Positions 24,620-32,897 of a stretch of 36,894 nucleotides of DNA are shown one piece after another; the stretch's first letter is position 1; each line of letters starts with the position of its first letter. Origin of the DNA: an uncultured Sulfuricurvum sp. (GTDB lineage Bacteria; Campylobacterota; Campylobacteria; Campylobacterales; Sulfurimonadaceae); the NCBI RefSeq assembly GCF_937936435.1, contig NZ_CALDDG010000097.1, positions 1 through 36,894 of the forward strand, read 5' to 3'. The position numbers and the translations under genes were made by a program. Below the pieces are notes generated by a model. The model was not told where the DNA came from and searched no databases. It saw only the letters and a program-made list of their open reading frames with translations.

Positions 24620-25850
24620 AAACGCGATAAAGATTTTGGAAACTTCCAATCTTTTCATTACCGGGGGAGCCGGTTCGGGTAAAACGACCCTCACCCGTGC
24701 GCTGATCGACGATGCGGCACAAAAGGGAAAGTCGGTAGCCCGTCTCGCCTCGACGGGGATGGCGGCGACATTGATCGGAGGGCAGACACTTCACAGCTTT
24801 TTTGATCTGGGGATCGCCAATTCCCAAGAAGAACTGGAGCGTAACGGAAAACTGGAACCCTCCAAAAAGATCACCAAACTGATCCGTTCCATGCAGATAA
24901 TCGTCATCGATGAGATTTCGATGGTCGGGGCGCCGCTGCTCGATATGATCCGATTACGATTATTACAGGCGGAGTTTAGCGGACGGCTTATCGTCGTAGG
25001 GGATTTTTTGCAGCTTCCTCCCGTTACACGGGGAAGTGAGCCGATCTATTTTGCCTTTGAATCTCCGAGCTGGGAGCGGTTTGGTTTTGAGACGATCCGT
25101 TTGGAAGGCTCCTACCGAACCCATGAAGCGAAGTTCTTGAGTCTTTTGGAGCAGGTACGTCATGCCAGTATCGATAAAGCGGCGATGAATGCGCTGGATG
25201 AATTGGTCAAGCCGCTGAGTGAGGATATGAGTTCGGTCACTTTGCTGTTCGGCAAAAATATCAGCGCTCAGAACCATAACCGCTCCCAGTTGGAGCATCT
25301 GCACGGCGAGATTATCGAACTCTCTACCTACGTGACGATTCATGATAAAAAGATGCAGGAACGCGATGTCGAGCGGTTTATGATCGAGAGCCGTATCGAG
25401 CCTGTTTTGGCACTTAAAGTCGGAGCTCCGATCCTCTTTACCCGCAACGCGTGGAATTACTACAACGGCGAGAGAGGGATGATTACCTCCATCGAAGAAG
25501 AGGTGATCTGGGTGAAAAAAGCGGACGGAGTCAGTGTGAAAGTGGAGCGTGTCGATACCACTAAAACGCGCTGGGTAGAAAAAGGAAACACGGCAAGCGA
25601 AGAGAAACTGATCTCCCTCAGCCAATTTCCGATCACGTTAGCGTTTGCGATCACGATCCACAAATCACAGGGGATGAGCTTGGCCGATTACGTTATCGAG
25701 ACCAACGAGATATTTGCCCCCTCGCAGTTTTATGTGGCACTCTCTCGTTCCGTGTCTGCACATCGCGTGACACTGATCCGCCCGAATCGCGGGTGGGAAA
25801 AGCTCTGTTTCGTCCACCCTAAGGCAAAATATTTTAGCGAGAGGGTGTAA
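24612..25850 (+). CDS. PIF1/RecD-like superfamily 1B DNA helicase
   Basis: The 412 residues contain the superfamily 1 helicase motifs in order: Walker A TGGAGSGKTTLTRAL, motif Ia ARLASTGMAATLIGGQTLHS, motif II IIVIDEISMVGAPL, motif III VVGDFLQLPPV, a PIF1-like FESPSWERF region, motif IV-V (TLAFAITIHKSQGMSL) and motif VI FYVALSRSVSAHRV. This resembles PIF1-family 5'-3' helicases, which unwind G-quadruplexes and R-loops. ATG 24612 is preferred because AAAGG lies six bases before it. The start overlaps the VWA gene, making it the fourth member of the cassette. The 3' end overlaps the convergent FetB-like gene by 17 bases. Confidence 0.88.
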   Translation: MVENAIKILETSNLFITGGAGSGKTTLTRALIDDAAQKGKSVARLASTGMAATLIGGQTLHSFFDLGIANSQEELERNGKLEPSKKITKLIRSMQIIVIDEISMVGAPLLDMIRLRLLQAEFSGRLIVVGDFLQLPPVTRGSEPIYFAFESPSWERFGFETIRLEGSYRTHEAKFLSLLEQVRHASIDKAAMNALDELVKPLSEDMSSVTLLFGKNISAQNHNRSQLEHLHGEIIELSTYVTIHDKKMQERDVERFMIESRIEPVLALKVGAPILFTRNAWNYYNGERGMITSIEEEVIWVKKADGVSVKVERVDTTKTRWVEKGNTASEEKLISLSQFPITLAFAITIHKSQGMSLADYVIETNEIFAPSQFYVALSRSVSAHRVTLIRPNRGWEKLCFVHPKAKYFSERV

Positions 25851-26577
25851 ACGCCGCTCCGATAATCACCCGATAGGAAAAGAGGGTGCTAAATACGGCT
25901 GAGAGGAGCGCAACGGCGACCATCATGTACATGACGGCAAGCTGATACGAGATCGCGCTCAGCGGATCGGCTCCGGCGAGAAGCATCCCCGTCGTGATGC
26001 CGGGGATATGGATGATCCCCACCGTTTGGAGCATATTGAGTGTCGGAATCATAGAGGCTTTGACGGAGGCTTTAGAGGCAAAGGCAAGAGCCTCTTTAAG
26101 TGGAGCCCCCAGTGCCACCATCCCCTCGATTATCTCGATCGTATTTTTCACCTCGGCACGAAACCGTTCGGTACTTTGGGTGTAGACATTGAGGGCATTG
26201 CCGATAATCATTCCTCCGATAGGGATCATCTCATGCGGGACCATGTGAATCACCCCAAACGCCATCATTGATAAAAAGACGATGGCCGAAGACGCCCCTA
26301 TCGAATAAAATGCGATTTTAAAACTCTGCTCCCCCAACGGTGTCCGTTTACGCGCCGTATAGGCTCCGAACGTTACCATTCCCAACAAAACGAAAAATAA
26401 GAGTGCAGGATGCTCCATTTTGAACAGATACACAAGTGCATATCCCAACACCCCCAGCTGCACCATCGCCAAAATCGAGTTGGTCAGAATCGTTTTTTCC
26501 AGACCGAACTGTTCGCGGCGCGAATACCACAGTGCAAAGACGATGAGAAGGTAGGAGGCTAAAAAAGAGTATTGCAT
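25834..26577 (-). CDS. FetB/UPF0014-family membrane permease
   Basis: The 247 residues form about seven transmembrane helices. The central phrases GMVTFGAYTARKRTPLG, IPIGGMIIGNALNVYTQSTERF and GMVALGAPLKEALAFASKAS, then PTLNMLQTVGIIHIPGITTGMLLAG, are the hallmarks of the FetB (YbbM) family. FetB, with the ATPase FetA, exports iron in E. coli and protects against peroxide. No FetA-like ATPase gene is adjacent in this window, so the partner must be encoded elsewhere or not exist. The start lies four bases after the stop of the restriction-modification gene, both on the minus strand, so readthrough is possible. The 3' end overlaps the helicase gene. Confidence 0.87.
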   Translation of the reverse strand: MQYSFLASYLLIVFALWYSRREQFGLEKTILTNSILAMVQLGVLGYALVYLFKMEHPALLFFVLLGMVTFGAYTARKRTPLGEQSFKIAFYSIGASSAIVFLSMMAFGVIHMVPHEMIPIGGMIIGNALNVYTQSTERFRAEVKNTIEIIEGMVALGAPLKEALAFASKASVKASMIPTLNMLQTVGIIHIPGITTGMLLAGADPLSAISYQLAVMYMMVAVALLSAVFSTLFSYRVIIGAAFTPSR

Positions 26578-26580
26578 AAC

Positions 26581-29500
26581 TTACATCGAAATATCGATGG
26601 AAACTTTTTGTATCTTTGCAAATTCATTTTGTAGAGTTGCCTTGATTTCATCTATTTTTTGATACTTTTGCGCTATTTCTTGTTGTATTTCAAGATCAAA
26701 ACTACCATCCGAAAGAATAGGAATTGGAATAGTTACATTTTCAACTACTGTTGGCGCAACATTTGTATATTCATTACTTCCATTATCACCTTTGCGCCCT
26801 TTTGCTAACTCTCGTAAAATGGGTTCAAGTATAAATTTTACATAATTAATATCTATTTGAGTAGATTTTGGTAGCAATATCCCTTTATGTCCAGTTGCAG
26901 AAAATTTCCCTTTTAATACACTCATATAGCCAGCAAATCCATCTACAACCCATGAAAGATATTCTCCATCATAATCATAAGTATCTATAAATATGATCGG
27001 TGCAACATTTGAACCTGAATACACGGGATATTCACCTTTATGCAGTTGTCCATAGCTACGAGTATATTTTGATAACCCTTTCTTTGTTATGAATATTTCA
27101 CCTATAAGAATTTCTTTAAATTTTTGTGATTCTAAACTATGGTCAATTTTTATTTTCAAATTTTTAATACGGTGTTGATATTCTTTGGCTTTTGCTTTAA
27201 GATCAGTAATAACATTATATTTTTCGATTATATTTTTTTGTGTTTCTAAATCAAAAGTACCATTGGGAAGAATTGGTATAGCAATACTTATATTTTTAGC
27301 TTCTTTCCAGTGTCTCGCATATCCTAAATTAGGCATTAACTCTGACCACAAATAAATTATATATTCTAAAAGAATATTAGTAAAACGTGGTTTTAAAACT
27401 TTAACATTATCTAAAACAGAAAAGTCATTTTTCCTTATATAAATTGCTTTAGTGTGGTCTCCAAATGTTAATAAAGGCGATTCATCATTTGCTTCAAACA
27501 TTTTTTTTGAATAGCTACCTACTAAGCCAAAATCAAGAAACTGAGATGAATAAACAGGAAATCCTTCTTGTTCATGTAAGCTTGTTTTATTTATTTTAAA
27601 AGGTATCGAAAGAACATCAAAAATTTCACTAATTAAAAGAAATTTAAATTTTTTAGGTTCTACATCAGATTTTTTTTTTTCGTTTAGTTCTAAAATAATA
27701 TTTTTAAAACTCATGATATTTTCAGCTATATCTTCTACAAAATAGGGGAGTTCTTCAAACTTGATACTAGTATCTTCTTCTTCAATTCCAAGTTCTATTT
27801 TTTCTTCTCTACTCCACCATCTATCAACTGACCAATGGGTATCCGGTGCAAAATTTTCTATCGGGAATATTTTACAGCGGGGATCTTTGTTGAAGCTTTC
27901 AAAATTTGATTTGTTTCCTTTGAAAAAACCATAAAGCGTGGTAGCTTCGTCAAGATCATTTTGATCGATATTGAACCGATACACGTCACGACTTTCTCCT
28001 ATCTCGCTTACGAGATAGGTAAAGACTGGATCAGTTTGGATTTCTGATTTATCATGTTTCTTTGTAATGCATAAAATATAGGTTTTTTTATTGGTAGTAA
28101 AAAACGTATTGAGAGGGAGAGAAATAATTCCGTCGATAAAACACTCTTGACGTAAGAACTCTCTTAAGTTTTTATCATTTTGCCGATTAAAAATCCCATC
28201 AGGTACGACGATAAAGGCTTTACCGTTTGGTTTTAGTGCTCTTACAATCCACTCCATAAAAAGTCCTTCGACTCCTATAGCATTGATTTTGTAATACTTT
28301 TTGAGTTCATCGTCTTTTTGTATCTCTTCTTTTAGGTTACTGCTTCCACTGGTAACATACGGAGGATTTGTTAGGATGAGATCATATTCGTCAATTACAG
28401 GGTCTCTTAACGTACCTAAAATAGAATTTGTTTTTAGATTGAAACTATCATTGAATATTTTGCCGAATTCTATGGTATGGTTTGGGTATTCTTTTATAAT
28501 TTCACTAAAATAAATCAGCATATTTGCTTTTGCTAGAATAATTGTTTTTTGCTCATCTTTGTCAAAGCCTTTATCAAATCCTCGAATTGTAATTTTAGGG
28601 ATGACTTTATCACCTTCTACACTATAGAATTTATCTAGTCGACTTTTGATAGGTTCAAGTAAAAATTTACCTACTCCACACGCAGGATCACAAATTTTTG
28701 CTCCTTCTTTGATCTCATCTTTTGCTATTTTTTCAATAGCACGAATTACTTTCATAGGGGTGAAAAATTGCCCCCAATTTTTTTTGCTAATACTCTCTTT
28801 TAGGAAGCTCTCAAATAGTTGGCTTTTGAAATCATAATCGATATGTTCAAGTCTTTTATAATCCTGAAATTTTTTAAGAACTTTGATAAAAACCGTACTA
28901 TATCCTGATACAGATTTTTGGTCTTTACTTACAAAGATTGTTCCATTTATGATAGTCGTGTTATCGATAGGATTATATGGAAAAAGTTCTTTTATTTTTT
29001 TTCTAATTTCATCTGCGTAGTATTGAAGTATCTCATCGTTTGTATCGGTAGTCTGCAAGCTCATTAAATAGTCAAAACTATAGCGATTTTTCAAAATTCC
29101 TAAATCACTCAGATATTTGAAAATAAATAGTTCTACAAAGGTATAAAGGCAGTTTTCAGGAGTGGCACCGCTTACACTCCAAATATCCTGCCAAATAGAA
29201 CGGGCTAAGTCAGTTGGGCTAACGAGTTCGATAGGTAGTATCTGGTTGTTTTTTTCATTAAGTGAATAGTTGATTTTTTCAATGAGTTTAGCGATTGTTT
29301 CATCTGATGGGTTAAATTGTCTCAGGATAGCGTTACCATCTTCATCTTTGATAATTTCCCCCGTCAGGGCATTGACCCAAAGGGTGTCGATGGTATCTGT
29401 GGCGATTATGATTTTCGCACCTAATTTACGTGCAACTTCAATCTCTTGTGCAATAGCTTTTTGTTTTTGCGCTTTGGTTTTAAATTCTTTAGGCTGTTTG

Positions 29501-29709
29501 AATTCTATAATAGTGATAACATTTTTTTTGTTGACGATTAAAGCATCTACTCTTTTATTTTCTGCATCACCGTAATCTACGTTTCTGATGATATTGGCAC
29601 CTTTAAGTGCTTTAAGTGTTGTGGCACCAATATTATAATAATCCCATTTTCCGATTTTTGATGATGGTGTATTTTTATCAAGTCCTCTTTGGAGAAGTTC
29701 TTCACTCAT
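26581..29709 (-). CDS. Single-chain restriction-modification enzyme (type I-like / type IIG)
   Basis: The 1042 residues combine all functions of a restriction-modification system. N-terminal nuclease: PD-(D/E)xK-type residues Asp55 and Glu69-x-Lys71 in VITIIEFKQP (about 1-130). Then an HsdM-like N6-adenine methylase with FFTPMKVIRAI, motif I CDPACGVGKFLLEP (about residue 341) and motif IV LILTNPPYVT (about 446). The C-terminal third holds two HsdS-like target-recognition domains, each closing with a related segment (PILPNGTFDLETQ and PILSDGSFDLEIQ). The gene is clearly more AT-rich than its neighbours, suggesting horizontal transfer. An A11 tract lies between methylase and first recognition domain. 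ATG 29709 is chosen over TTG 29712 for spacing to AAAGG. Confidence 0.93.
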   Translation of the reverse strand: MSEELLQRGLDKNTPSSKIGKWDYYNIGATTLKALKGANIIRNVDYGDAENKRVDALIVNKKNVITIIEFKQPKEFKTKAQKQKAIAQEIEVARKLGAKIIIATDTIDTLWVNALTGEIIKDEDGNAILRQFNPSDETIAKLIEKINYSLNEKNNQILPIELVSPTDLARSIWQDIWSVSGATPENCLYTFVELFIFKYLSDLGILKNRYSFDYLMSLQTTDTNDEILQYYADEIRKKIKELFPYNPIDNTTIINGTIFVSKDQKSVSGYSTVFIKVLKKFQDYKRLEHIDYDFKSQLFESFLKESISKKNWGQFFTPMKVIRAIEKIAKDEIKEGAKICDPACGVGKFLLEPIKSRLDKFYSVEGDKVIPKITIRGFDKGFDKDEQKTIILAKANMLIYFSEIIKEYPNHTIEFGKIFNDSFNLKTNSILGTLRDPVIDEYDLILTNPPYVTSGSSNLKEEIQKDDELKKYYKINAIGVEGLFMEWIVRALKPNGKAFIVVPDGIFNRQNDKNLREFLRQECFIDGIISLPLNTFFTTNKKTYILCITKKHDKSEIQTDPVFTYLVSEIGESRDVYRFNIDQNDLDEATTLYGFFKGNKSNFESFNKDPRCKIFPIENFAPDTHWSVDRWWSREEKIELGIEEEDTSIKFEELPYFVEDIAENIMSFKNIILELNEKKKSDVEPKKFKFLLISEIFDVLSIPFKINKTSLHEQEGFPVYSSQFLDFGLVGSYSKKMFEANDESPLLTFGDHTKAIYIRKNDFSVLDNVKVLKPRFTNILLEYIIYLWSELMPNLGYARHWKEAKNISIAIPILPNGTFDLETQKNIIEKYNVITDLKAKAKEYQHRIKNLKIKIDHSLESQKFKEILIGEIFITKKGLSKYTRSYGQLHKGEYPVYSGSNVAPIIFIDTYDYDGEYLSWVVDGFAGYMSVLKGKFSATGHKGILLPKSTQIDINYVKFILEPILRELAKGRKGDNGSNEYTNVAPTVVENVTIPIPILSDGSFDLEIQQEIAQKYQKIDEIKATLQNEFAKIQKVSIDISM
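27670..27680 (-). repeat. A11 homopolymer tract inside the restriction-modification gene
   Basis: Eleven A residues on the coding (minus) strand encode EKKK at about residues 677-680, at the joint between methylase and specificity parts. By direct reading, ten A would give a TAG three codons later and twelve A a TGA two codons later. Both slips would remove both recognition domains. Confidence 0.9.
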
Positions 29710-29757
29710 CAATAAACCTTTTTCACATTAGAATTGTTTTAAATTAGCTATATATCA

Positions 29758-29763
29758 ATTATA
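29758..29763 (-). promoter_or_regulatory. -10 box of the restriction-modification gene
   Basis: TATAAT on the minus strand lies 48 bases from the start codon in an AT-rich gap. An AAAGG ribosome-binding site precedes the ATG. The rest of the 29710-29845 gap holds only a hairpin and no ORF of note. Confidence 0.55.
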
Positions 29764-29819
29764 CTGTTTGATTGGTTAAAATATGTCAGGATGCAAAGAA
29801 ATTAGAAGATTTTTGGGAG

Positions 29820-29839
29820 TTTTCCCCGAAAGGGGGAAA
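29820..29839 (-). terminator. Hairpin after the peroxiredoxin gene, no U tract
   Basis: TTTTCCCC and GGGGGAAA flank GAAA in the plus-strand reading, giving a 7- to 8-bp stem that begins six bases after the peroxiredoxin stop (minus strand). No T run follows on that strand, so it may be a weak terminator or a 3' stabiliser. Confidence 0.45.
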
Positions 29840-29845
29840 GAGGAA

Positions 29846-30442
29846 TTATAACTCTTCAGCGTGTGCAGCAAGATATTCGGCAACACCTTCAGTGCTTGCT
29901 TTCATACCGGTGTCACCTTTGTTCCATCCCGCAGGACAAACTTCTCCGTGCTCGTTAGTGAACAACATCGCATCGATCATACGAAGCATTTCGTCGATGT
30001 TACGTCCAAGTGGAAGGTCATTGATAACTGCATGGCGGATAGTTCCGTCTTTGTCGATTAAGAATGATCCGCGAAGTGCGACTGATTCACCGAAAAGAAC
30101 ATCGTAATCACGTGAGATTTGTTTGTTCAAATCCGCTACCAACGGATAACGTACTTGACCGATTCCACCCTCTTTTACCGGAGTGTTTTTCCATGCGAAG
30201 TGGCTGAATTGTGAGTCAACCGATACGCCGATTACGTTGATTCCGCGAGCAGTGAACTCATCAAGACGGTGATCGAACGCGATGATTTCTGACGGACAAA
30301 CGAAAGTGAAGTCCAACGGATAGAAAAACAATACGGCACCTTTTTCGCCGAGGTTTTCGTACAAGTTAAAGTTGTCAACGATTTGGTTGTTTCCAAGAAC
30401 GGTAGTAGCAGTGAAGTCAGGAGCTTTTTTAGTGACGAGCAT
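29846..30442 (-). CDS. Typical 2-Cys peroxiredoxin (AhpC/TsaA family)
   Basis: The 198 residues reduce hydrogen peroxide and organic peroxides. The peroxidatic cysteine is Cys49 in FYPLDFTFVCPSE, and the resolving cysteine is in EVCPAGW near residue 170, so it is a typical 2-Cys enzyme that forms head-to-tail disulfides. The catalytic Thr (T46) and the conserved Arg region (GSFLIDKDGTIRHAVIND) are present. The C-terminal helix contains YLAAHAEEL after the resolving cysteine, allowing local unfolding. AAGGA lies eight bases before the ATG. It is a separate unit between metE and the restriction-modification gene. E. coli AhpF-type reductase is not adjacent; thioredoxin is the likely donor. Confidence 0.94.
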   Translation of the reverse strand: MLVTKKAPDFTATTVLGNNQIVDNFNLYENLGEKGAVLFFYPLDFTFVCPSEIIAFDHRLDEFTARGINVIGVSVDSQFSHFAWKNTPVKEGGIGQVRYPLVADLNKQISRDYDVLFGESVALRGSFLIDKDGTIRHAVINDLPLGRNIDEMLRMIDAMLFTNEHGEVCPAGWNKGDTGMKASTEGVAEYLAAHAEEL

Positions 30443-30479
30443 TAGAGTTTCCTTGTGTGGTTTTTTGTAATGTAGGGAA

Positions 30480-30485
30480 ATTGTA
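30480..30485 (-). promoter_or_regulatory. Possible -10 box of the peroxiredoxin gene
   Basis: TACAAT on the minus strand, 37 bases from the start codon, in a 175-base gap that has no ORF. I could not identify a PerR or Fur box with confidence. Confidence 0.4.
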
Positions 30486-30570
30486 ACACACGAAGATTAA
30501 TCCAAATAAGTTACGGAAAAGTAACCGCAATTCCTAAAGGAAAATTTTTATTATTTAGAACAAATCTACA

Positions 30571-30605
30571 GAAAAACCGCCCAAACCCCATAAAGAGGCT
30601 TAGGC
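30571..30605 (-). terminator. Intrinsic terminator of metE
   Basis: On the minus strand GCCTAAGCC pairs over 9 bp (two G-U) with GGGTTTGGGC, followed by GGTTTTTC. It lies 12 bases after the metE stop and separates it from the peroxiredoxin unit. Confidence 0.7.
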
Positions 30606-30617
30606 AAAAGTATAATG

Positions 30618-32888
30618 TTACGAAAGTGCTGTGCGTACTGCGTACGTCGCCTCGACCATATTTCGTAAAGCGGCTTCGGTTTCACCCCAACCGCGTGTTT
30701 TGAGACCGCAATCGGGGTTGACCCAGAGCTGATCGGCGGGAAGGACTTCTAGCAGAGCGTGAATTTGCTCCTCCATCTCCTGCGCACTCGGTACACGGGG
30801 GGAGTGGATGTCATAGACCCCCGGGCCTACTTCCTGCGTATACCCCACCTCTTTGAAAATATGGAGCAAGCGGTTCCCGCTACGCGAGGTTTCGATCGAA
30901 ATGACATCGGCATCCATCGCTTCGATCGTTCTGATAATATCGGTGAATTCACTGTAGCACATGTGGGTATGAATCTGCGTATCGTCTTCGGCAACGGCTG
31001 TACTGAGAAGGAAACTGTGCAATGCCCATTGTTCATACTCCTCCCGCTTTACATTGCGCAGAGGATACCCCTCTTTGAACGCCGCTTCATCGACCTGAAT
31101 CATTTTGATCCCCCCCTTTTGCAGATCGTCGACTTCGTCTCGGATTGCGAGAGCGATTTGGGTTGCGGTGAGAGAACGGGGCTGATCGTTTCGAACAAAG
31201 CTCCAGTTGAGGATGGTGACGGGGCCGGTGAGCATCCCTTTTACGGTTTTAGAGGTGAGGCTTTGGGCATAGGTGCTCCATTCGAGTGTCATCGGCTCCG
31301 GACGGCTGACATCACCGTAGATGATCGGAGGTTTGACGCATCGGCTGCCGTAGCTTTGTACCCATCCCTGGGTACTGAAGGCGAATCCGTTCAACCGTTC
31401 GCCGAAATACTCGACCATGTCGTTGCGTTCGAATTCCCCGTGTACAAGGACGTCCAGACCGATCGATTCTTGGAACTCGATACACGATCGAGTTGCTTGG
31501 CGGAGTTCTTGTGTATAGGTTTCCATCGAGATGGTCCCTTTTTTAAATTCCTGTCGGAGTTTTCGGATATCGGCAGTTTGCGGGAACGAGCCGATCGTCG
31601 TTGTCGGAAGGATCGGGAGATTGAACCGACGGTGTTGAAGTGCGATTCGTTCCTTATAGACGGATGAGCGTTTCAAGTCCGTAGGAGTGATACTGTTTAG
31701 GCGGTATTGAACTTGCGGATCGTGGAACATCGTAGAGGTTCGGCGCTCTTGCAGCCGCTGTTTGTTTTCGGCATAGGCGAGGAGCGCTTTTTCATCGTTT
31801 TGGGAACCGAAAAAGAGGGATTTAAGGAGTTCAAGCTCAGAGAGTTTCTCGCGGGCATAGGACATGGTCTGTTTGAGCTCTTCGGCAAGAAGCTCTTCGT
31901 TACCCAGAGAATAAGGGACATGCAAAAGAGAACACGAGGTGCTGATCACAAGACGCTCTTTAGGGATTAGAGAGGCAATTGTCTCGAGTTGATGAAGAGA
32001 GTCTTCCATATCGTTGATCCAGATATTGCGCCCATCAATGATGCCTACTCCGAGACGTTTGCCGCTGCGGGCGATCAGAGGGATAGAATGAATGTTTTCC
32101 GGCCCGTACACGAAATCGAGATAAAGCGTTTCGATAGGAGTGTGTACCAATACGGCGGTCGCTTCGCAAGAGTGTTCGAAATAGGTGGCAACGCTGATTC
32201 GGCCGTAGTGTTTGCACAGCTCTTCGTACGCAATTTTAAGAAGGGAGAGATCATTTCCGCTTACATTGCAGCTCAGAGCCGGCTCATGAAAGACGATTTC
32301 GGTCTCTATGGATTCCAGGCTTTCAATCAGCGCTGCATATTGTTCCAAGAGGGGATCGAACAATGCGGCACGGATATCCTCTGAACATTTGGAGAGAGCA
32401 AAAAACGTGATCGGTCCGATGAGATGGATACTGCCGTGAAAGCCGTATTCGATCGCATCACGGTGTTCCCGAATTATTTTGGACGGGTTGATCGTACCGA
32501 AGCGGAATCCTCCATGGAGTTCGGGAACGAGATAGTGGTAGTTGGTATTGAACCATTTGGTCATCGCCATTGCAGTGTGAGCGGCATCTCCCCGTGCCAT
32601 TGCGAAATAACGCCCGATAGGATCGGCGATATCCAAAAAACGTTCCGGCTCGGCACCCAATGCGACGATGAGATCGAGCATATTGTCATACAGGCTGAAG
32701 TCGTTGATCGCTACCGAGCCGATGCCGGAAGCGCGCTGGTAATTCCAATGGCGCAGCCGCAAAGACGATGCAGTTTCTTCCAGTTCGGCAAAACCAATGG
32801 AACCGTTCCAAAATTTTTCGAGGGCAAACTTAAGCTCCCGTTTTTCACCGATGCGGGGAAAACCGAGCACTGCTGTTGTGTGTGTCAT
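30618..32888 (-). CDS. metE: Cobalamin-independent methionine synthase
   Basis: MetE transfers a methyl group from methyltetrahydrofolate (triglutamate) to homocysteine to make methionine. The 756 residues equal the family length. The N-terminal half begins with TAVLGFPRIGEKRELKFALE (the folate-binding lysine region), and the second half with LPTTTIGSFPQTADIR. Zinc ligands are seen in HTHMCYSEF (His and Cys), the glutamate of ISIETSRS, and the final Cys in WVNPDCGLKTRGW. The conserved LVHGEFERNDMVEYFGE is present. AAGGAATAAAA precedes the ATG. The upstream reading frame that ends nine bases before this start may be cotranscribed. No SAM riboswitch is visible in the 71 bases directly upstream. 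Confidence 0.97.
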   Translation of the reverse strand: MTHTTAVLGFPRIGEKRELKFALEKFWNGSIGFAELEETASSLRLRHWNYQRASGIGSVAINDFSLYDNMLDLIVALGAEPERFLDIADPIGRYFAMARGDAAHTAMAMTKWFNTNYHYLVPELHGGFRFGTINPSKIIREHRDAIEYGFHGSIHLIGPITFFALSKCSEDIRAALFDPLLEQYAALIESLESIETEIVFHEPALSCNVSGNDLSLLKIAYEELCKHYGRISVATYFEHSCEATAVLVHTPIETLYLDFVYGPENIHSIPLIARSGKRLGVGIIDGRNIWINDMEDSLHQLETIASLIPKERLVISTSCSLLHVPYSLGNEELLAEELKQTMSYAREKLSELELLKSLFFGSQNDEKALLAYAENKQRLQERRTSTMFHDPQVQYRLNSITPTDLKRSSVYKERIALQHRRFNLPILPTTTIGSFPQTADIRKLRQEFKKGTISMETYTQELRQATRSCIEFQESIGLDVLVHGEFERNDMVEYFGERLNGFAFSTQGWVQSYGSRCVKPPIIYGDVSRPEPMTLEWSTYAQSLTSKTVKGMLTGPVTILNWSFVRNDQPRSLTATQIALAIRDEVDDLQKGGIKMIQVDEAAFKEGYPLRNVKREEYEQWALHSFLLSTAVAEDDTQIHTHMCYSEFTDIIRTIEAMDADVISIETSRSGNRLLHIFKEVGYTQEVGPGVYDIHSPRVPSAQEMEEQIHALLEVLPADQLWVNPDCGLKTRGWGETEAALRNMVEATYAVRTALS

Positions 32889-32897
32889 TTTTATTCC

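Noticed and set aside
26581..29709. CRISPR array, integrase or transposon beside the restriction-modification gene
   Set aside because: I saw no spaced direct repeats, no terminal inverted repeats and no recombinase gene in or near the AT-rich stretch or elsewhere in the window.
30759..31667. 302-codon plus-strand open frame inside metE
   Set aside because: Antisense to metE, no ribosome-binding site and no recognisable motif; long only because of codon bias in metE.
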